From: WLMZ01 sp963732585 | GTDB taxonomy: Bacteria > Actinomycetota > Acidimicrobiia > Acidimicrobiales > Ilumatobacteraceae | NCBI GenBank assembly: GCA_963732585.1 | Contig: CAVSZY010000003.1 | Span: 1,612,001 to 1,676,000 of the forward strand | DNA: 64,000 nucleotides | Direction: 5' to 3' | In this document: piece after piece, positions 43,682 to 53,898 of the stretch | Position numbering within the stretch: the stretch's first letter is position 1 | Layout of the letters: each line of letters opens with the position of its first letter | The notes under the pieces: model-generated | Database searches by the model: none | Told to the model about the DNA's origin: nothing | What the model saw: only the letters and a program-made list of their open reading frames with translations | Program-made: the position numbers and the translations under genes

Positions 43682-43732
43682 GGGACCATTCTGCTCGATT
43701 TTGCAGCGGTTCGGACTTCACGAGGGACACGC

Positions 43733-44263
43733 TCAGATCGTCGGCGCCTTCCAGGCCTTGCGTTTGACGCACATCACCCAGCGACCCAGCGGCAACATCG
43801 GCACGGCAATCAGCGCGGCGAACACCGAAACGGTCAGCACGATGCGTCCGATTCGTTCGCCCTGCCAACCGCCGCTGTCGACAAAGGTCTTGACCGTGGG
43901 AACGGTGAGTTCACCGGCCGCGGCACCGAGCGCGCCGAAGATCATCGACAGCCACCAGTGCGGGTCGACGGCGATGAGGTAGACGAATCCGGCGACGTAG
44001 CCTGCGACCCCAAAGGCCAGGGCATGTTGGCCGAGCGGTGCAGCGATCGCCAGGTCGAAGATGACACCGAGCACGAACCCGCCGTAGGCACCGCGTTCTG
44101 GGCCGGTGACCAGGCCGGTGACGACGGCACCGGCCAGCACGAGCTGGACAACGACGCCGCCGACGCGCAGATCGTCGAGCGTCGCCCGCTGGATGGCGGT
44201 GAGCAGAAGCGCAAAAGGGACCAGTCGCAGCGTCGGGCGGCGCAGCCACCGGGCCTCAGCCAC
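43733..44263 (-). CDS. mreD: Rod-shape protein MreD
   Basis: About 176 residues with five or six hydrophobic helices and no catalytic motif, as usual for MreD, a membrane member of the elongasome. The GTG at 44263 (VAEARWLRR) overlaps the mreC stop by 8 bp. A longer frame to 44338 would run further into mreC. Identification rests on position between mreC and mrdA as well as the helix pattern. Confidence 0.85.
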   Translation of the reverse strand: MAEARWLRRPTLRLVPFALLLTAIQRATLDDLRVGGVVVQLVLAGAVVTGLVTGPERGAYGGFVLGVIFDLAIAAPLGQHALAFGVAGYVAGFVYLIAVDPHWWLSMIFGALGAAAGELTVPTVKTFVDSGGWQGERIGRIVLTVSVFAALIAVPMLPLGRWVMCVKRKAWKAPTI

Positions 44264-45381
44264 CCTGAACCTCGGATGGAGGTTGGTAGAGCACCACCTG
44301 CAACACGTTGAGTTGCCCAAAGTTGGCGGCCAGCTCAATCTCCAGCAAGGGCCCCGCCGACCCGGCGCGGCGTACGACGTTGATCACCTCGCCGAGCACC
44401 AGATCGGGTGGCGCCAAGCTGGTCGATCCACCGGCTGTGGTGACGATCGCCCCAACCTCGATTTCACCGAAGGCGCTGTTTTCGGAAACGAAACCAACCA
44501 CCGGCAGTCGGTCGAGGCCGCGTCCCTGGCAGACGCCTCGTTCAACCTCGACGGGCTGCAGCGGCAGCGTCGTGGTCGGTGCGACTGTCGTCGCAGTGGG
44601 ATCGGGATTGCTGGTCGTCGTCACCCCGGTGTTGATCTCAGCTCCGCCCGCAATCGTCGTTGTTGTCGAGGTCGTGACGGTGGGCTCACCGAAGCCTTCG
44701 CCAAGATCGACGACGGTCGTCGACGTCGTGCTCGACGTCGACGTGGTCGAGCTCAGGTCGCGACACGGCTATGCCGCTCGGTGTCGTGGCCACGGTGGTG
44801 GTCAACGGAGCGGTCGCCTCGGGCACGCTCGACACCTTGCAGGGAATGGCGTACTCCTGGTCGGTGGCCAGCATGACCACGCTGCGATCTGGGTAGACCT
44901 GGGTTACCTTGCCGACGAGGCCTGCAAAGTTGACCACCGGCATGCCGATTTTGATCCCCGACTCGCTGCCGTGGTCGATCTCCACCGTCTGGCTGAAGTT
45001 GCCGGGCGCCTCACCGACGACGCGAGTGGTGACCTTGTCGATTCCGCCGAGCGTCGGGATGCGGTTCAAGGCCAACAACTCTTGGGTGATCGAGATCGAG
45101 GCAGTGTTGGCCAATTGATCGCCGCGCTGACGGGCGATCTGGTCTCTGAGCTCTTCGTTCTCGCGTTCCAAGCGCTGGTAGTCGGTGGCCCCGCGCCAGA
45201 TGTTACGGATCGGCGTGGTGATCACATCGGCGGCGACCTCGAACGGCCGCAAGGCGATGGACACGGCCGAGCGGGCGCGGTCAACAACCGCGTTCCCGCG
45301 GAGGTCAATCGTCAGCAACATCACCGACGTCAACACGAGCAACAGAATCGCTCGACGGCGATTTGCGGAATAGACAGCCAC
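44256..45381 (-). pseudogene. mreC: Rod-shape protein MreC, one frameshift
   Basis: The first 200 codons give a normal MreC: a membrane helix (RRRAILLLVLTSVMLLTIDLR), a coiled coil (YQRLERENEELRDQIARQ), then the beta domain with VVGEAPGNFSQTVEIDHGS and GIKIGMPVVNFAGLVGKV. Near 44757 the frame shifts and the rest continues as a Ser/Thr-rich stretch and then the second beta half (VVGFVSENSAFGEIEVGAIV, VLGEVINVVRRAG). One base in GTGTCGCGACC explains it. MreC is normally required for rod shape, so a consensus error is the likeliest cause. Confidence 0.85.
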
Positions 45382-45397
45382 TAGGACACGAAGTTAC

Positions 45398-46432
45398 TTA
45401 GTCGTCACCACTTTGTGTGAGCAGGCCGCGCATCGCATCGATGTTCTCCAGCGCCCGCCCGGAGCCGATGACGACGCTGAACAGCGGATCACGGGCGATG
45501 TGGATGGGCATGCCGGTCTCATGCTGCAGACGTTGGGCGATGCCCGCAAGCAGCGCACCGCCACCGGTGACGGTGATGCCTTCCTGCATGATGTCGGCGG
45601 CCAACTCGGGCGGGGTCTTGTCGAGCGTGGTCTTCACTGCGTCGACGATTGCCGCCACCTGCTCGGAGATTGCCTCACGAATCTGCTCGGTGCCCACTGG
45701 AACGGTGCGCGGCAGTCCGGTGATCAGGTCGCGACCACGAATGTCGGCGGTCAGTTCCTCATCGAGAGGCCAGGCCGAACCCATGTGGATCTTGATCTCC
45801 TCGGCGGTGCGATCACCGACGGCCAAGGAAAATTCTTTCTTGATGTACTGCAGGATCGCTTCGTCGATCTCGTCGCCAGCGACGCGCACCGACTGCGCGG
45901 TGACGATGCCGCCGAGGGAGATCACTGCAACTTCGGTGGTTCCACCGCCGATGTCGACGATCATGTTGCCGCTCGGTTCGTGCACCGGCAGGTCGGCACC
46001 GATGGCTGCGGCCATCGGCTCTTCGATGATGTGCACCGGCTTGCGTGCCCCGGCGTATTCCGCCGCGTCTTGCACGGCACGCTGCTCGACACCGGTGATG
46101 CCTGACGGCACACAGATCACCATCCGCGGCTTGCTCCACTTGCTGGCATGAACCTTTTGGATGAAGTAGCGCAGCATCTTTTCGCACACTTCGAAGTCGG
46201 CGATGACGCCATCCTTCAACGGGCGAACTGCCTTGATGTGGCCTGGGGTACGCCCGATCATCCGCTTGGCTTCGTGGCCAACGGCGACGGGACGACCGTC
46301 GTTGACGTTGATCGCCACCACAGACGGCTCGTTGAGCACCATACCTTGGCCGCGCGCGTAGATCAGCGTGTTCGCTGTGCCAAGGTCAATGGCCAAGTCT
46401 CGCCCCAAGGCGAGTGGGTTATTTCGAGCCAT
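45398..46432 (-). CDS. mreB: Rod-shape actin homologue MreB
   Basis: A 344-residue actin-fold ATPase that guides the elongation machinery along the membrane. Phosphate-1 motif LAIDLGTANTLIY, phosphate-2 IVDIGGGTTEVAVISLGG and the adenosine motif TGGGALLAGI are all clear. It heads the mreBCD-mrdA-rodA operon, with 16 bp to mreC. MreB is present only in rod-forming or sporulating Actinobacteria, so this organism is probably not a simple coccus. Confidence 0.97.
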   Translation of the reverse strand: MARNNPLALGRDLAIDLGTANTLIYARGQGMVLNEPSVVAINVNDGRPVAVGHEAKRMIGRTPGHIKAVRPLKDGVIADFEVCEKMLRYFIQKVHASKWSKPRMVICVPSGITGVEQRAVQDAAEYAGARKPVHIIEEPMAAAIGADLPVHEPSGNMIVDIGGGTTEVAVISLGGIVTAQSVRVAGDEIDEAILQYIKKEFSLAVGDRTAEEIKIHMGSAWPLDEELTADIRGRDLITGLPRTVPVGTEQIREAISEQVAAIVDAVKTTLDKTPPELAADIMQEGITVTGGGALLAGIAQRLQHETGMPIHIARDPLFSVVIGSGRALENIDAMRGLLTQSGDD

Positions 46433-46489
46433 AACGGGGTCCTTTCGAACCTAAACAGTGTCAGCTCAGTGTAGCTCTCTGTCGAATGC

Positions 46490-46900
46490 TCAGAGATTCG
46501 GGAAGAAGATGCCGATTTCACGCTGAGCCGACTCCAACGAGTCGCTGCCGTGAATCAAGTTCTCGGTGAACAGGATGCCGAGGTCGCCACGGATCGTGCC
46601 GGGGGCGGCCTTGCGCGGGTTGGTGGCGCCCATCATCGTGCGCAGCACCTCCCAGGTGTCTTGCGGGCCTTCGACGACCAGCGCAACGACCGGGCCGCGG
46701 GACATGAACGACACCAGTTCGCCGTAAAAGCCCTTGCCGACGTGCTCTTCGTAGTGGCGGGCCAGGGTGGCCTCGTCGAGCGAGCGCAGGTCCAAAGCGA
46801 CGATCGTCAGGTTCTTGGCTTCGATGCGTGAAATCACCTCGCCAACGAGCTTGCGTTCTACGGCATCGGGCTTCAACAGGACAAGTGTGCGGTCAGACAT
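46490..46900 (-). CDS. ndk: Nucleoside diphosphate kinase
   Basis: Balances NTP pools by a phosphohistidine ping-pong mechanism. The 136-residue protein has the usual length; the start TLVLLKPDAVER and the active site NLIHGSDS with His 117 are intact, as is the GATNPRKAAPGTIRGD segment. The ATG at 46900 (MSDRTLV) is preferred to one three codons earlier because it matches the family start. Confidence 0.96.
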   Translation of the reverse strand: MSDRTLVLLKPDAVERKLVGEVISRIEAKNLTIVALDLRSLDEATLARHYEEHVGKGFYGELVSFMSRGPVVALVVEGPQDTWEVLRTMMGATNPRKAAPGTIRGDLGILFTENLIHGSDSLESAQREIGIFFPNL

Positions 46901-46965
46901 GAGCGTCAAGGTTAGGCCGACAGGCTACAAAACCGACCAAACCGGCGCTGCGCGAGGCCGTGACG

Positions 46966-48270
46966 TTAGGCGCTGCGGCGAGCCAACAGAAACGGCCGTG
47001 CTGCGCCGACCATGTATAACGAGCCGGTGACCAAGATGGCGTCGTCGACGGTCGATTCGTTGAGCGCCCGCTCACAGGCGTTGGTCACCGACGGTGTGGT
47101 CTGCACGTCGTCGCAGCCGAGTTCGCGCGCCACCGCTGCCAGATCGGCGGCGGGCAGCGCCCGTGGCGAAGGTGCCGTGCAGCAGATCACCCGATCGAAC
47201 TCATCGGCGCGCAGCGCGCTGAGCAGCTGCAGAGGGTCGCGGCCGCGCAGGCAGCCGACCACCAACAGGCGCTGGCCCTCGGGGTGGAAGTCGCCGAAGA
47301 AGGTCTGCGCGCAGGCATCGGCACCTGCCGGGTTGTGGGCCCCGTCGACGATCACCAGCGGCAGATGATTGAGCACTTCGAAACGGCCTGGCAGCGGTCA
47401 CGCTGGCGAAACCTTCGAGCACGACCTCATTGTCCAACGGGGCAGCGAAGAATGCCTCGACGGCCATCAGCGCCAGCGCTGCGTTGTCGGCCTGGTGGCG
47501 GCCTTGCAGCGGTAGAAACACCTCGGGGTAGACTCGTGGTCACGGTGCGCAGGTCGAACATTCGACCACCGACGGCCAGGTGGCTTTCGACGACATCGAA
47601 GTGTTCGTGGCGCTCGAAACCGGTCGCCGCCGGTTCGGCGCGAAGCACCTCGAGCAGGTCGGGGTCGGTTTCTCCGATCACCACGGCGCAGTTCGGTTTG
47701 ATGATTCCCGCCTTCTCGCGGGCGATGTCGGCCAGCGTTGGCCCGGCGTATTCGGTGTGATCGAGGGCGATGTTGGTGATCACGGCGACGTCGGCATCGA
47801 TCACGTTGGTGGCATCCCAACGCCCGAGCAGGCCCACTTCGATCACGGCAACGTCGATGGCGATGTCGTCGAACCAGCGAAACGCAGCGGCGGTCAGCAG
47901 CTCGAAATAGCTGGCCTCGACCCCGACCAACATCTCCAGATCGGCGATCGCCGTCGATCTGCTCGGCAAATTCTTCATCGCTGATCAGCCTCGCCGCCGT
48001 AACGTCATCCGCTCGTTGACTCGTTGCAGGTGGGGGCTGGTGTAAACGCCGACGTTGAGGCCCTGGGCGGTGAGCAGCGCAGCGATCATCCGCGCCGTCG
48101 AGCCTTTGCCGTTGGTACCGGTGACATGGATCGAGCGGAAGAGATGTTGTGGGTCGCCGAGCGCCGACATCAGACCGGGAGATGTTGTCGAGCGACGGGT
48201 CGTTGATCGTCCCGGTCTTGTCGTAGCCCGCGCGGCCATCGAGGAACGCCATCGCGTCGTGATAGTTCAT
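46966..48270 (-). pseudogene. folC: Folylpolyglutamate/dihydrofolate synthase, several frameshifts
   Basis: Read across frames this is a complete Mur-ligase-family FolC: MNYHDAMAFLDGR at the start, the ATP loop HVTGTNGKGSTARM, SPHLQRVNERM, SYFELLTAAAF, TNIALDHTEYAG, GRHQADNAALALMAVEAF, and DGAHNPAGADA at the C-terminal hinge. Frame changes fall near 48180, 48000, 47950, 47530 and 47390. FolC is usually essential and no second copy is in the window, so sequence error is suspected. It follows clpX on the same strand. Confidence 0.85.
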
Positions 48271-48292
48271 ACGGGCCTAGGCGACGGAGATG

Positions 48293-49577
48293 TCAGCTCG
48301 CGGCGCGACGTGGGCGTGCGTTGCGCACAGGTTCGCGTGGCACGAGGGTCGGGTTGACCTTGTTGCGCACGGTTTCCTCGTCGATCAACACTCTGCCGAC
48401 ATCATCACGGCCGGGAAGTTCGTACATCGTGTTGAGCAGCACTTCTTCGATGATCGCCCGCAGCCCACGCGCACCGGTGCCACGCAGCAACGCTTGATCG
48501 GCGATTGCGGTCATCGCTTCCGGGGTGAAGTCGAGTTCGACATCTTCGAATTCGAACACCTTGCGGTACTGCTTGATCAGCGCGTTCTTCGGTTCGATGA
48601 GGATCTTGACCAACGTCTCGTGGTCGAGGCTGCGCACCGCGCCGACCATCGGCAATCGGCCGATGAACTCGGGGATCAGACCGAACTTCTGCAGGTCTTC
48701 CGGGAGCACCTGGGCGAACAGTTCGCCCGGGTCGCGGTCGTGCCTTCGAGCGCACGATGCCGTTGAAGCCAACGCCCTTGTGACCGATGCGGTTTTCGAT
48801 GATCGATTCGAGGCCGGCGAAGGCGCCACCGCAGATGAACAACACGTTGGTGGTGTCGATCTGGATGAATTCCTGATGGGGGTGCTTGCGGCCGCCTTGC
48901 GGCGGCACGGACGCAACGGTGCCTTCGAGGATCTTCAACAGCGCCTGCTGCACACCCTCGCCGCTGACGTCACGGGTGATCGACGGGTTCTCGCTCTTGC
49001 GGGCAACCTTGTCGATCTCGTCGATGTAGATGATGCCAGTCTCGGCCTTCTTGACGTCGAAATCGGCCGCTTGAATCAGCTTGAGCAGAATGTTTTCGAC
49101 GTCTTCACCGACGTAGCCGGCCTCGGTGAGCGCGGTTGCGTCGGCCACTGCGAAAGGCACGTTGAGCATTCTGGCCAGGGTCTGGGCGAGGTGCGTCTTG
49201 CCGCAACCGGTGGGGCCGAGCAACAAGATGTTGCTCTTCGACAGCTCGATGTCGTCGCGCCGACCAACGCCAGCCGACTGTTGATGTTGGATGCGCCGGT
49301 AGTGGTTGTAGACGGCGACCGAGAGGATCTTCTTGGCGTCAACTTGGCCGACGACGTACTCGTCGAGAAACGCACGGATCTCGCGTGGCGTTGGCAACTC
49401 GTCGAAGTGCAACTCACTGGTTTCGGTGAGCTCTTCTTCGATGATCTCGTTGCACAGGTCGATGCACTCGTCGCAGATGTAGACACCTGGACCAGCGATG
49501 AGCTTCTTTACTTGCTTCTGCGATTTGCCGCAGAAGGAGCATTTCAATAGCTCCCCTGTGTCACCAAACTTCGCCAC
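48293..49577 (-). pseudogene. clpX: ClpX unfoldase, one frameshift
   Basis: ClpX feeds substrates into ClpP. The zinc-binding domain (Cys 13, 16, 35 and 38) and the AAA+ module (Walker A GPTGCGKT, Walker B IIYIDEIDKVA, GYVGEDVENIL pore-region motif) are normal. Near 48745 the frame shifts; the rest continues as GELFAQVLPEDLQKFGLIPEFIGRLP and the small domain to 48293, including RGTGARGLRAIIEEVLL. A single extra base explains it, so the native gene is probably intact. It starts 22 bp after clpP. Confidence 0.9.
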
Positions 49578-49599
49578 AACGCTCCCTCAGTGCTTCGGG

Positions 49600-50241
49600 T
49601 TATCGGATCGGACCGGTGCGATCGACGTTGGTCCTGGATGAAATGACTGTGTCGATAATGCCATACTCGACGGCCTGAGGCGCTTCAATGACGAAGTCGC
49701 GGTCGGTGTCGGCATGGATCTTCTCAATCGTCTGTCCGGTGTGCAACGAAAGAATCTGCTCGAACAAATCTCGCATACGCAGGATCTCCTTGGCAGCCAA
49801 CTCGAGATCGGTGACCTGACCGTAGCCGACTTGACCCCACGGCTGGTGCAGCAGCACACGGGCGTGCGGCAACGCGAGACGCTTGCCCTTGGTGCCAGCG
49901 GCGAGCAACACGGCGGCAGCCGAAGCGGCCTGGCCGAGGCAAATCGTGGCGATGTCGTTCTTGATGAACTGCATCGTGTCGTAGATCGCGAACAGCGCGG
50001 TGATGTCGCCACCAGGGCTGTTGATGTAGATGTTGATGTCCTTGTCGGGGTTTTCACTCTCGAGGTGGATCAACTGCGCACAGACCAGGTTGGCGACGGT
50101 GTCGTCGATGGCGGTGGGAATGAAGATGATGTTCTCTCGCAGCATGCGGGAGAACAAGTCGGAGTGACGCTCACCACGGCTGGTGGTTTCGATCACGTTG
50201 GGCACGTAGTAGTTACGCACCGGTTCGAGTAATGGGCTCAT
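49600..50241 (-). CDS. clpP: ATP-dependent Clp protease proteolytic subunit
   Basis: A 213-residue serine protease that forms the barrel of ClpXP. The catalytic Ser is in GQAASAAA (residue 107) and the His in LLHQPWG (132), with the Asp in ADTDRDF later. INSPGGDI and the handle region are standard. The ATG overlaps the trigger factor stop by one base (TAATG). Actinobacteria often have two ClpPs; only this one is in the window. Confidence 0.96.
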   Translation of the reverse strand: MSPLLEPVRNYYVPNVIETTSRGERHSDLFSRMLRENIIFIPTAIDDTVANLVCAQLIHLESENPDKDINIYINSPGGDITALFAIYDTMQFIKNDIATICLGQAASAAAVLLAAGTKGKRLALPHARVLLHQPWGQVGYGQVTDLELAAKEILRMRDLFEQILSLHTGQTIEKIHADTDRDFVIEAPQAVEYGIIDTVISSRTNVDRTGPIR

Positions 50242-51652
50242 TAGCTGTGCTCCTCGTCGTCGTGATCATCGTGATCGTGGTCGTGGTCGTGATCATCATG
50301 GTCGTGATCATGATCGTGGCTGTGGTCGTGGCCGAGAATCACGTCGTTTTCCAGACGTTTGCCGCTTGGATCGACCAATTCGACGTTGTGCATGAGCCAG
50401 TCGAGCGCCTTGCTCTTGCGCAACTGGGCAATGAGTTCGGAGACGGCGTCGTTGCGCTCGTAGGCCTTGCGTACCTGCGCTGGCTTCTGGCGCACCTGCA
50501 TGGCAATGCGCTCGTACTCGGCCTCGATGTCGTCATCCTCGACAGTAAAGCCTTCGGCGGTGGCAATGGCGCGCAGCGCAAGGTCAACCTTGACTGCTTT
50601 TTGCGACTGCACTCGCAGCGTCTCGATGAAACTGTTGGCGTCCTGCCCGGTGGCCGACAACCACTGGTCGAGAGCGATGCCTTGGCTTTGGAACTGCTGC
50701 ACGGTGTTCTGCACACGCTGCTGCAGGTCGCCCTGGACCATTGCCTCTGGCGCTTCGATATCGACCAGGTCGACAGCGTCGGTGGTCACCCGTTCGATGT
50801 ATTGGCTGCGAGCCTGGTTGAGGCGAGTGGCGGCGAGTCGCTCCGCTGATCGACTCACGCCAGCCGGCAACGGTGTCGTGCTCGGCGATGTTGTCGCCGA
50901 CCCATTCGTCGTCGAGTTCCGGGACCACCAGCTCCTGCACGTTGGAGATCGTCACCTCGAAATCGGCGGGCTCTTCGGTGCCGTTGGGGGTGAGCGTGAA
51001 CGACAGTCGAATCACCGGCACTGGCACCGACGAGTTGATCGTCGAAACCGCCAGCGACCCAGCCGCGACCGACCTCGTAGGTCCAATCTTCGGTGTTCAG
51101 CCCAACGACTGGCTCACCATCGCGGGTTCCCTGCAAGTCGATCGTCACCTGGTCGCCCACCGCGACAGCACGCTCGACATCGGCCAACGCACCGTGACGC
51201 TTGAGTTCGGTCTGCACTGCCTCTTCGACATCCTCGTCGGTGGGGTCGACCGCTGGCAACTCGACGCGCAAACCGGCATAACCGGGGACGGTGATCTCCG
51301 GGCGGACCTCACACTTGGCGTCGAAAGCGACCTCGCCGCTGTCGGCACCCTGGGTGATTTCGACCTCGGGAGTGGCGATCAGATCGACGTCGTGCTCACG
51401 CACGGCACGCTGCAAATATTGCGGTACGCCATCACGAAGTGCCTGCTCACGAGCAACGGCGATGCCGATGCGGGCTTCGAGAACCTTGCGAGGAGCCTTG
51501 CCGGCCCGAAAGCCTGGGAGGCGCACCTCTTGGGCGAGCTTGCGGAAGGCGGCATCGATATCGCGATCGAATTCCGCTTCGTCGACCGCAACCGACAGCT
51601 TGACGAGCTTTTGACCTGGGTTTCCCTCGAGGGGTTCGAGTGTGCTTTTCAC
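50241..51652 (-). pseudogene. tig: Trigger factor with His/Asp-rich tail, two frameshifts
   Basis: A ribosome-associated folding chaperone. The N-terminal ribosome-binding domain (FRKLAQEVRLPGFRAGKAP) and the PPIase domain entry are in one frame; frame changes near 51010 and 50850 lead into the rest (FEVTISNVQELVVPELDDE, then the helical C-domain). The protein ends in about 30 residues made almost only of His and Asp (50244-50333), a probable metal-binding tail like that of SlyD. Both frameshifts are single-base and look like consensus errors. First gene of the tig-clpP-clpX unit. Confidence 0.88.
50247..50333. repeat. GTG/GTC-rich repeat encoding the trigger factor His/Asp tail
   Basis: Irregular repeats of gtggtc, gtgatc and catgat that encode alternating His and Asp on the minus strand. 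Prone to slippage but always in codon-sized units here. Confidence 0.7.
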
Positions 51653-51716
51653 AGACCTGGGAGCCTATCGGCAGCGAAAGATGCATTGTCCTGTGTCGAT
51701 CGGGCAGAATGGGGCC

Positions 51717-51986
51717 GTGAACTACTGGAAGCCCCACGCACTCGCCAAACCCCACGCCGATCAGCTCGAACTGCGCCTTGGTGATCGTGTTGCAGCCACG
51801 GTCGAACTGCATGGCGTGCCTGCAGGCACCACTGGCAAGATCCTGTTGGCCAACGGGTTCAACTGGCAGCGCTACCGGGTGCTGTTCGACAATGGCGTGG
51901 AGCTCGGCGACCTCGATGGCCGCCACCTGCAAGCATCCGGCCGTGCGGCCAAGCGCCTGGCCAAAGCTGCCGCCCGCGCCCGCTAG
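51717..51986 (+). CDS. Small conserved-looking protein, SH3/KOW-like
   Basis: An 89-residue basic protein starting at a GTG (VNYWKPHALAKPHADQ). The central part (LELRLGDRVAATVELHGVP, then GKILLANGFNWQRYRVLFDNGVE) has the look of a small beta-barrel of the SH3/KOW type, which binds nucleic acid or protein, and the C-terminus is Ala/Arg/Lys-rich. No named family is claimed. It is divergent from tig and convergent with the response regulator, whose stop is 22 bp away. Confidence 0.6.
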   Translation: MNYWKPHALAKPHADQLELRLGDRVAATVELHGVPAGTTGKILLANGFNWQRYRVLFDNGVELGDLDGRHLQASGRAAKRLAKAAARAR

Positions 51987-52008
51987 CGCGCCCGTTTCGA
52001 CCCGGTCT

Positions 52009-52678
52009 TTACGACCCGCTCGCGTCGCTGCGCCGAGAGGTCGATTCCAGCCGTGCGACGAACACCGCTGCTTCCGTGCGCCGTTCCATGCCGAGTTTGG
52101 AAAGCAGATTCGAGACGTAGTTCTTGACCGTCTTTTCGGCCAGAAACATCTGTGCCCCGATCTGGCGGTTGGTCATTCCCTCGCCGATCAGTTCCAGCAG
52201 GCGGCGTTCCTGCGGCGTCAACTTGCCGAGGCGTGAATCCTCCGCTGCCGGTGCCCGCAAACGTTGCAACACCCGTCCGGTGACGGCCGGGTCGAGCAGC
52301 GATTCTCCCTGGGCGACGCGGCAACACGGCATCGACCAATTCGCTGCCGCGCACCTGCTTGAGGATGTAGCCGGAGGCGCCGGCCATGATCGCCTCGAAC
52401 AATGCTTCGTCGTCGCTGTAAGAGGTGAGCATCAGGCATTGGATGTGGGGGCGTTCGCTGCGGATCTCGCGGCACACCTCTACCCCGTTGCCGTCGGGGA
52501 TGCGTACGTCGAGCACGGCAACGTCGGGGTCGCAGGCACCGATGCGGGCCAGAGCTTCGGCAGCCGTCGATGCCTCGCCGACGACCTCCACCTTGCCGGA
52601 CACTTCGAGCAAGGCACGAACCCCTTGACGAACGACTTCATGATCATCGAGGAGGAAAACGCGAACCCGCTGTGACAT
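52009..52678 (-). pseudogene. DosR/DevR-like response regulator, one frameshift
   Basis: A NarL-family regulator. The receiver domain has Asp 11 and 12, the phospho-acceptor Asp 57 (AVLDVRIPDG), Thr 85 and Lys 107. After a frame change near 52318 the effector domain follows, with TPQERRLLELIGEG, then FLAEKTVKNYVSNLLSKLG and MERRTEAAVF, almost the same recognition helix as mycobacterial DosR. A single missing or extra base explains the break. It is divergent from the histidine kinase gene, and a GGGAC-N4-GTCC box lies between them. Confidence 0.85.
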
Positions 52679-52715
52679 GTCAACCAGTTCAGCAGGTCCG
52701 AGGCCCGTTCCCTAG

Positions 52716-52729
52716 GGACCTAAGTCCTC
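52716..52729. promoter_or_regulatory. DosR-type box between regulator and kinase genes
   Basis: GGGACCTAAGTCCT fits the core of the mycobacterial DosR box (GGGAC-N4-GTCCC) with one end mismatch. It lies 37 bp from the regulator start and 40 bp from the kinase start, so it could serve autoregulation of both. Confidence 0.65.
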
Positions 52730-52769
52730 AGCGGCGCGGTAAAACCGCACCTTCAGCTACGGTTCGGCC

Positions 52770-53786
52770 ATGGCCCACCAGCAGCTCAGCGACCGTGTCG
52801 CCCAGCAAATTCTGCATTCCACCCCCGATGCCGTGCTGCTCTGCGATGCGCGCGGGCGAGTCATTTTCGCCAATGAACGAGCGGCGGCGATGAGCGGTTA
52901 CACGGTCGATGAACTCGAAGGTCTGTTCGTCGAAGCGCTGATCCCCTCCGGTGCGGTCGATCACCACGAGCGGTTGCGCGCACGGTTCATGGAGGTGCAA
53001 CTGTCGCGCCCGATGGCCCCGTCGAGCAGCATCAAGTTGCTGTGTCGTGACGGTTCCGTTGTGGCGGTGGCGGTGGCGCTGACCACGTTGATCGACGATG
53101 GCCAACCGGTCGTCGTCGCCAGCATCCGCGACATCAGCGAGATGATGGATCAAGAGCGCAGGCTGACCGCTTCGAGCGAAGCGCTGGCGCTGGCCGCCGA
53201 GCGCGAGCGCATCGCCCGCGATCTGCACGACAACGTGCTGCAATATCTCTTCGGGTTGGGGATGGAGCTGCAGGCCATCGAGTCGATTGCCGACGAGGCC
53301 TTGGCGCGGCGATTGGCCAGCGGTGTCGACCAGATCGACCGGGCCATCCGCGAGATCCGCACCACCGTGTTCACCCTCGGCACCACCCATCCCAGCGGTT
53401 CGTTTGGCCACGAGATGCGCGACCTCATCGCTCAGGCCACTCGACTGCTCGGTTTCCCGCCGCGGGTGGCGATCGACGGGCCAGCAGATCTGTTGATCCC
53501 GGCCTATGTGCGTATCGAGATGCTCGCCGCGCTGCGCGAGGCGCTCGGCAACGTCGCCCGTCACGCGCACGCCAGTGAGGCAATCGTCGAGATCAAGGTC
53601 AGCCAAACCGAACTGTGCGTGACCATCGACGACAACGGAGTCGGCATCGACGAGGCCCGGGCGGCGAGCGGCAACGGTCTGCCCAACATGCTGGCCCGTG
53701 CCCGAGGTTTGGAGGGCACGTTCATCATCGGGCGACGGCCAACCGGTGGCACCCGAGTGGTCTGGCGGGTACCGGTCAGCGACTAA
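52770..53786 (+). CDS. PAS-domain sensor histidine kinase, DevS-like
   Basis: A 338-residue cytoplasmic kinase with no membrane segment. A PAS domain fills residues 14-124 and is followed by a HisKA_3 dimerisation helix with the phospho-acceptor His 153 (ERERIARDLHDNVLQ) and an HATPase domain (REALGNVARHAHASEA N box, DDNGVGID, NGLPNMLARA). DevS and DosT of mycobacteria sense gases through GAF domains; here a single PAS replaces them, so the signal is likely redox, oxygen or a small ligand. It pairs with the divergent DosR-like regulator. Confidence 0.9.
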   Translation: MAHQQLSDRVAQQILHSTPDAVLLCDARGRVIFANERAAAMSGYTVDELEGLFVEALIPSGAVDHHERLRARFMEVQLSRPMAPSSSIKLLCRDGSVVAVAVALTTLIDDGQPVVVASIRDISEMMDQERRLTASSEALALAAERERIARDLHDNVLQYLFGLGMELQAIESIADEALARRLASGVDQIDRAIREIRTTVFTLGTTHPSGSFGHEMRDLIAQATRLLGFPPRVAIDGPADLLIPAYVRIEMLAALREALGNVARHAHASEAIVEIKVSQTELCVTIDDNGVGIDEARAASGNGLPNMLARARGLEGTFIIGRRPTGGTRVVWRVPVSD

Positions 53787-53804
53787 ACAAGTCGGCGGCA
53801 CGCT

Positions 53805-53839
53805 GGGACGTTGGTCCCACAGGCAGGGACCTTGGTCCC
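53805..53839. promoter_or_regulatory. Two DosR-type boxes upstream of the multicopper oxidase gene
   Basis: GGGACGTTGGTCCC (53805-53818) and GGGACCTTGGTCCC (53826-53839) are both perfect GGGAC-N4-GTCCC sites. Their starts are exactly 21 bp apart, two helical turns, so bound regulators would lie on the same face. They sit 60-94 bp before the oxidase start, a normal activator position. Confidence 0.8.
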
Positions 53840-53898
53840 CGGATGTGGTGCCCACCGGCCCTGAGATCGCCCCGTGTTGCCACGAGAGACTTGGCCGC

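Noticed and set aside
50247..50340. Short repeated units that might suggest a CRISPR-like or satellite array
   Set aside because: The repeats are codon-sized and encode the His/Asp tail of trigger factor; there are no spacers.
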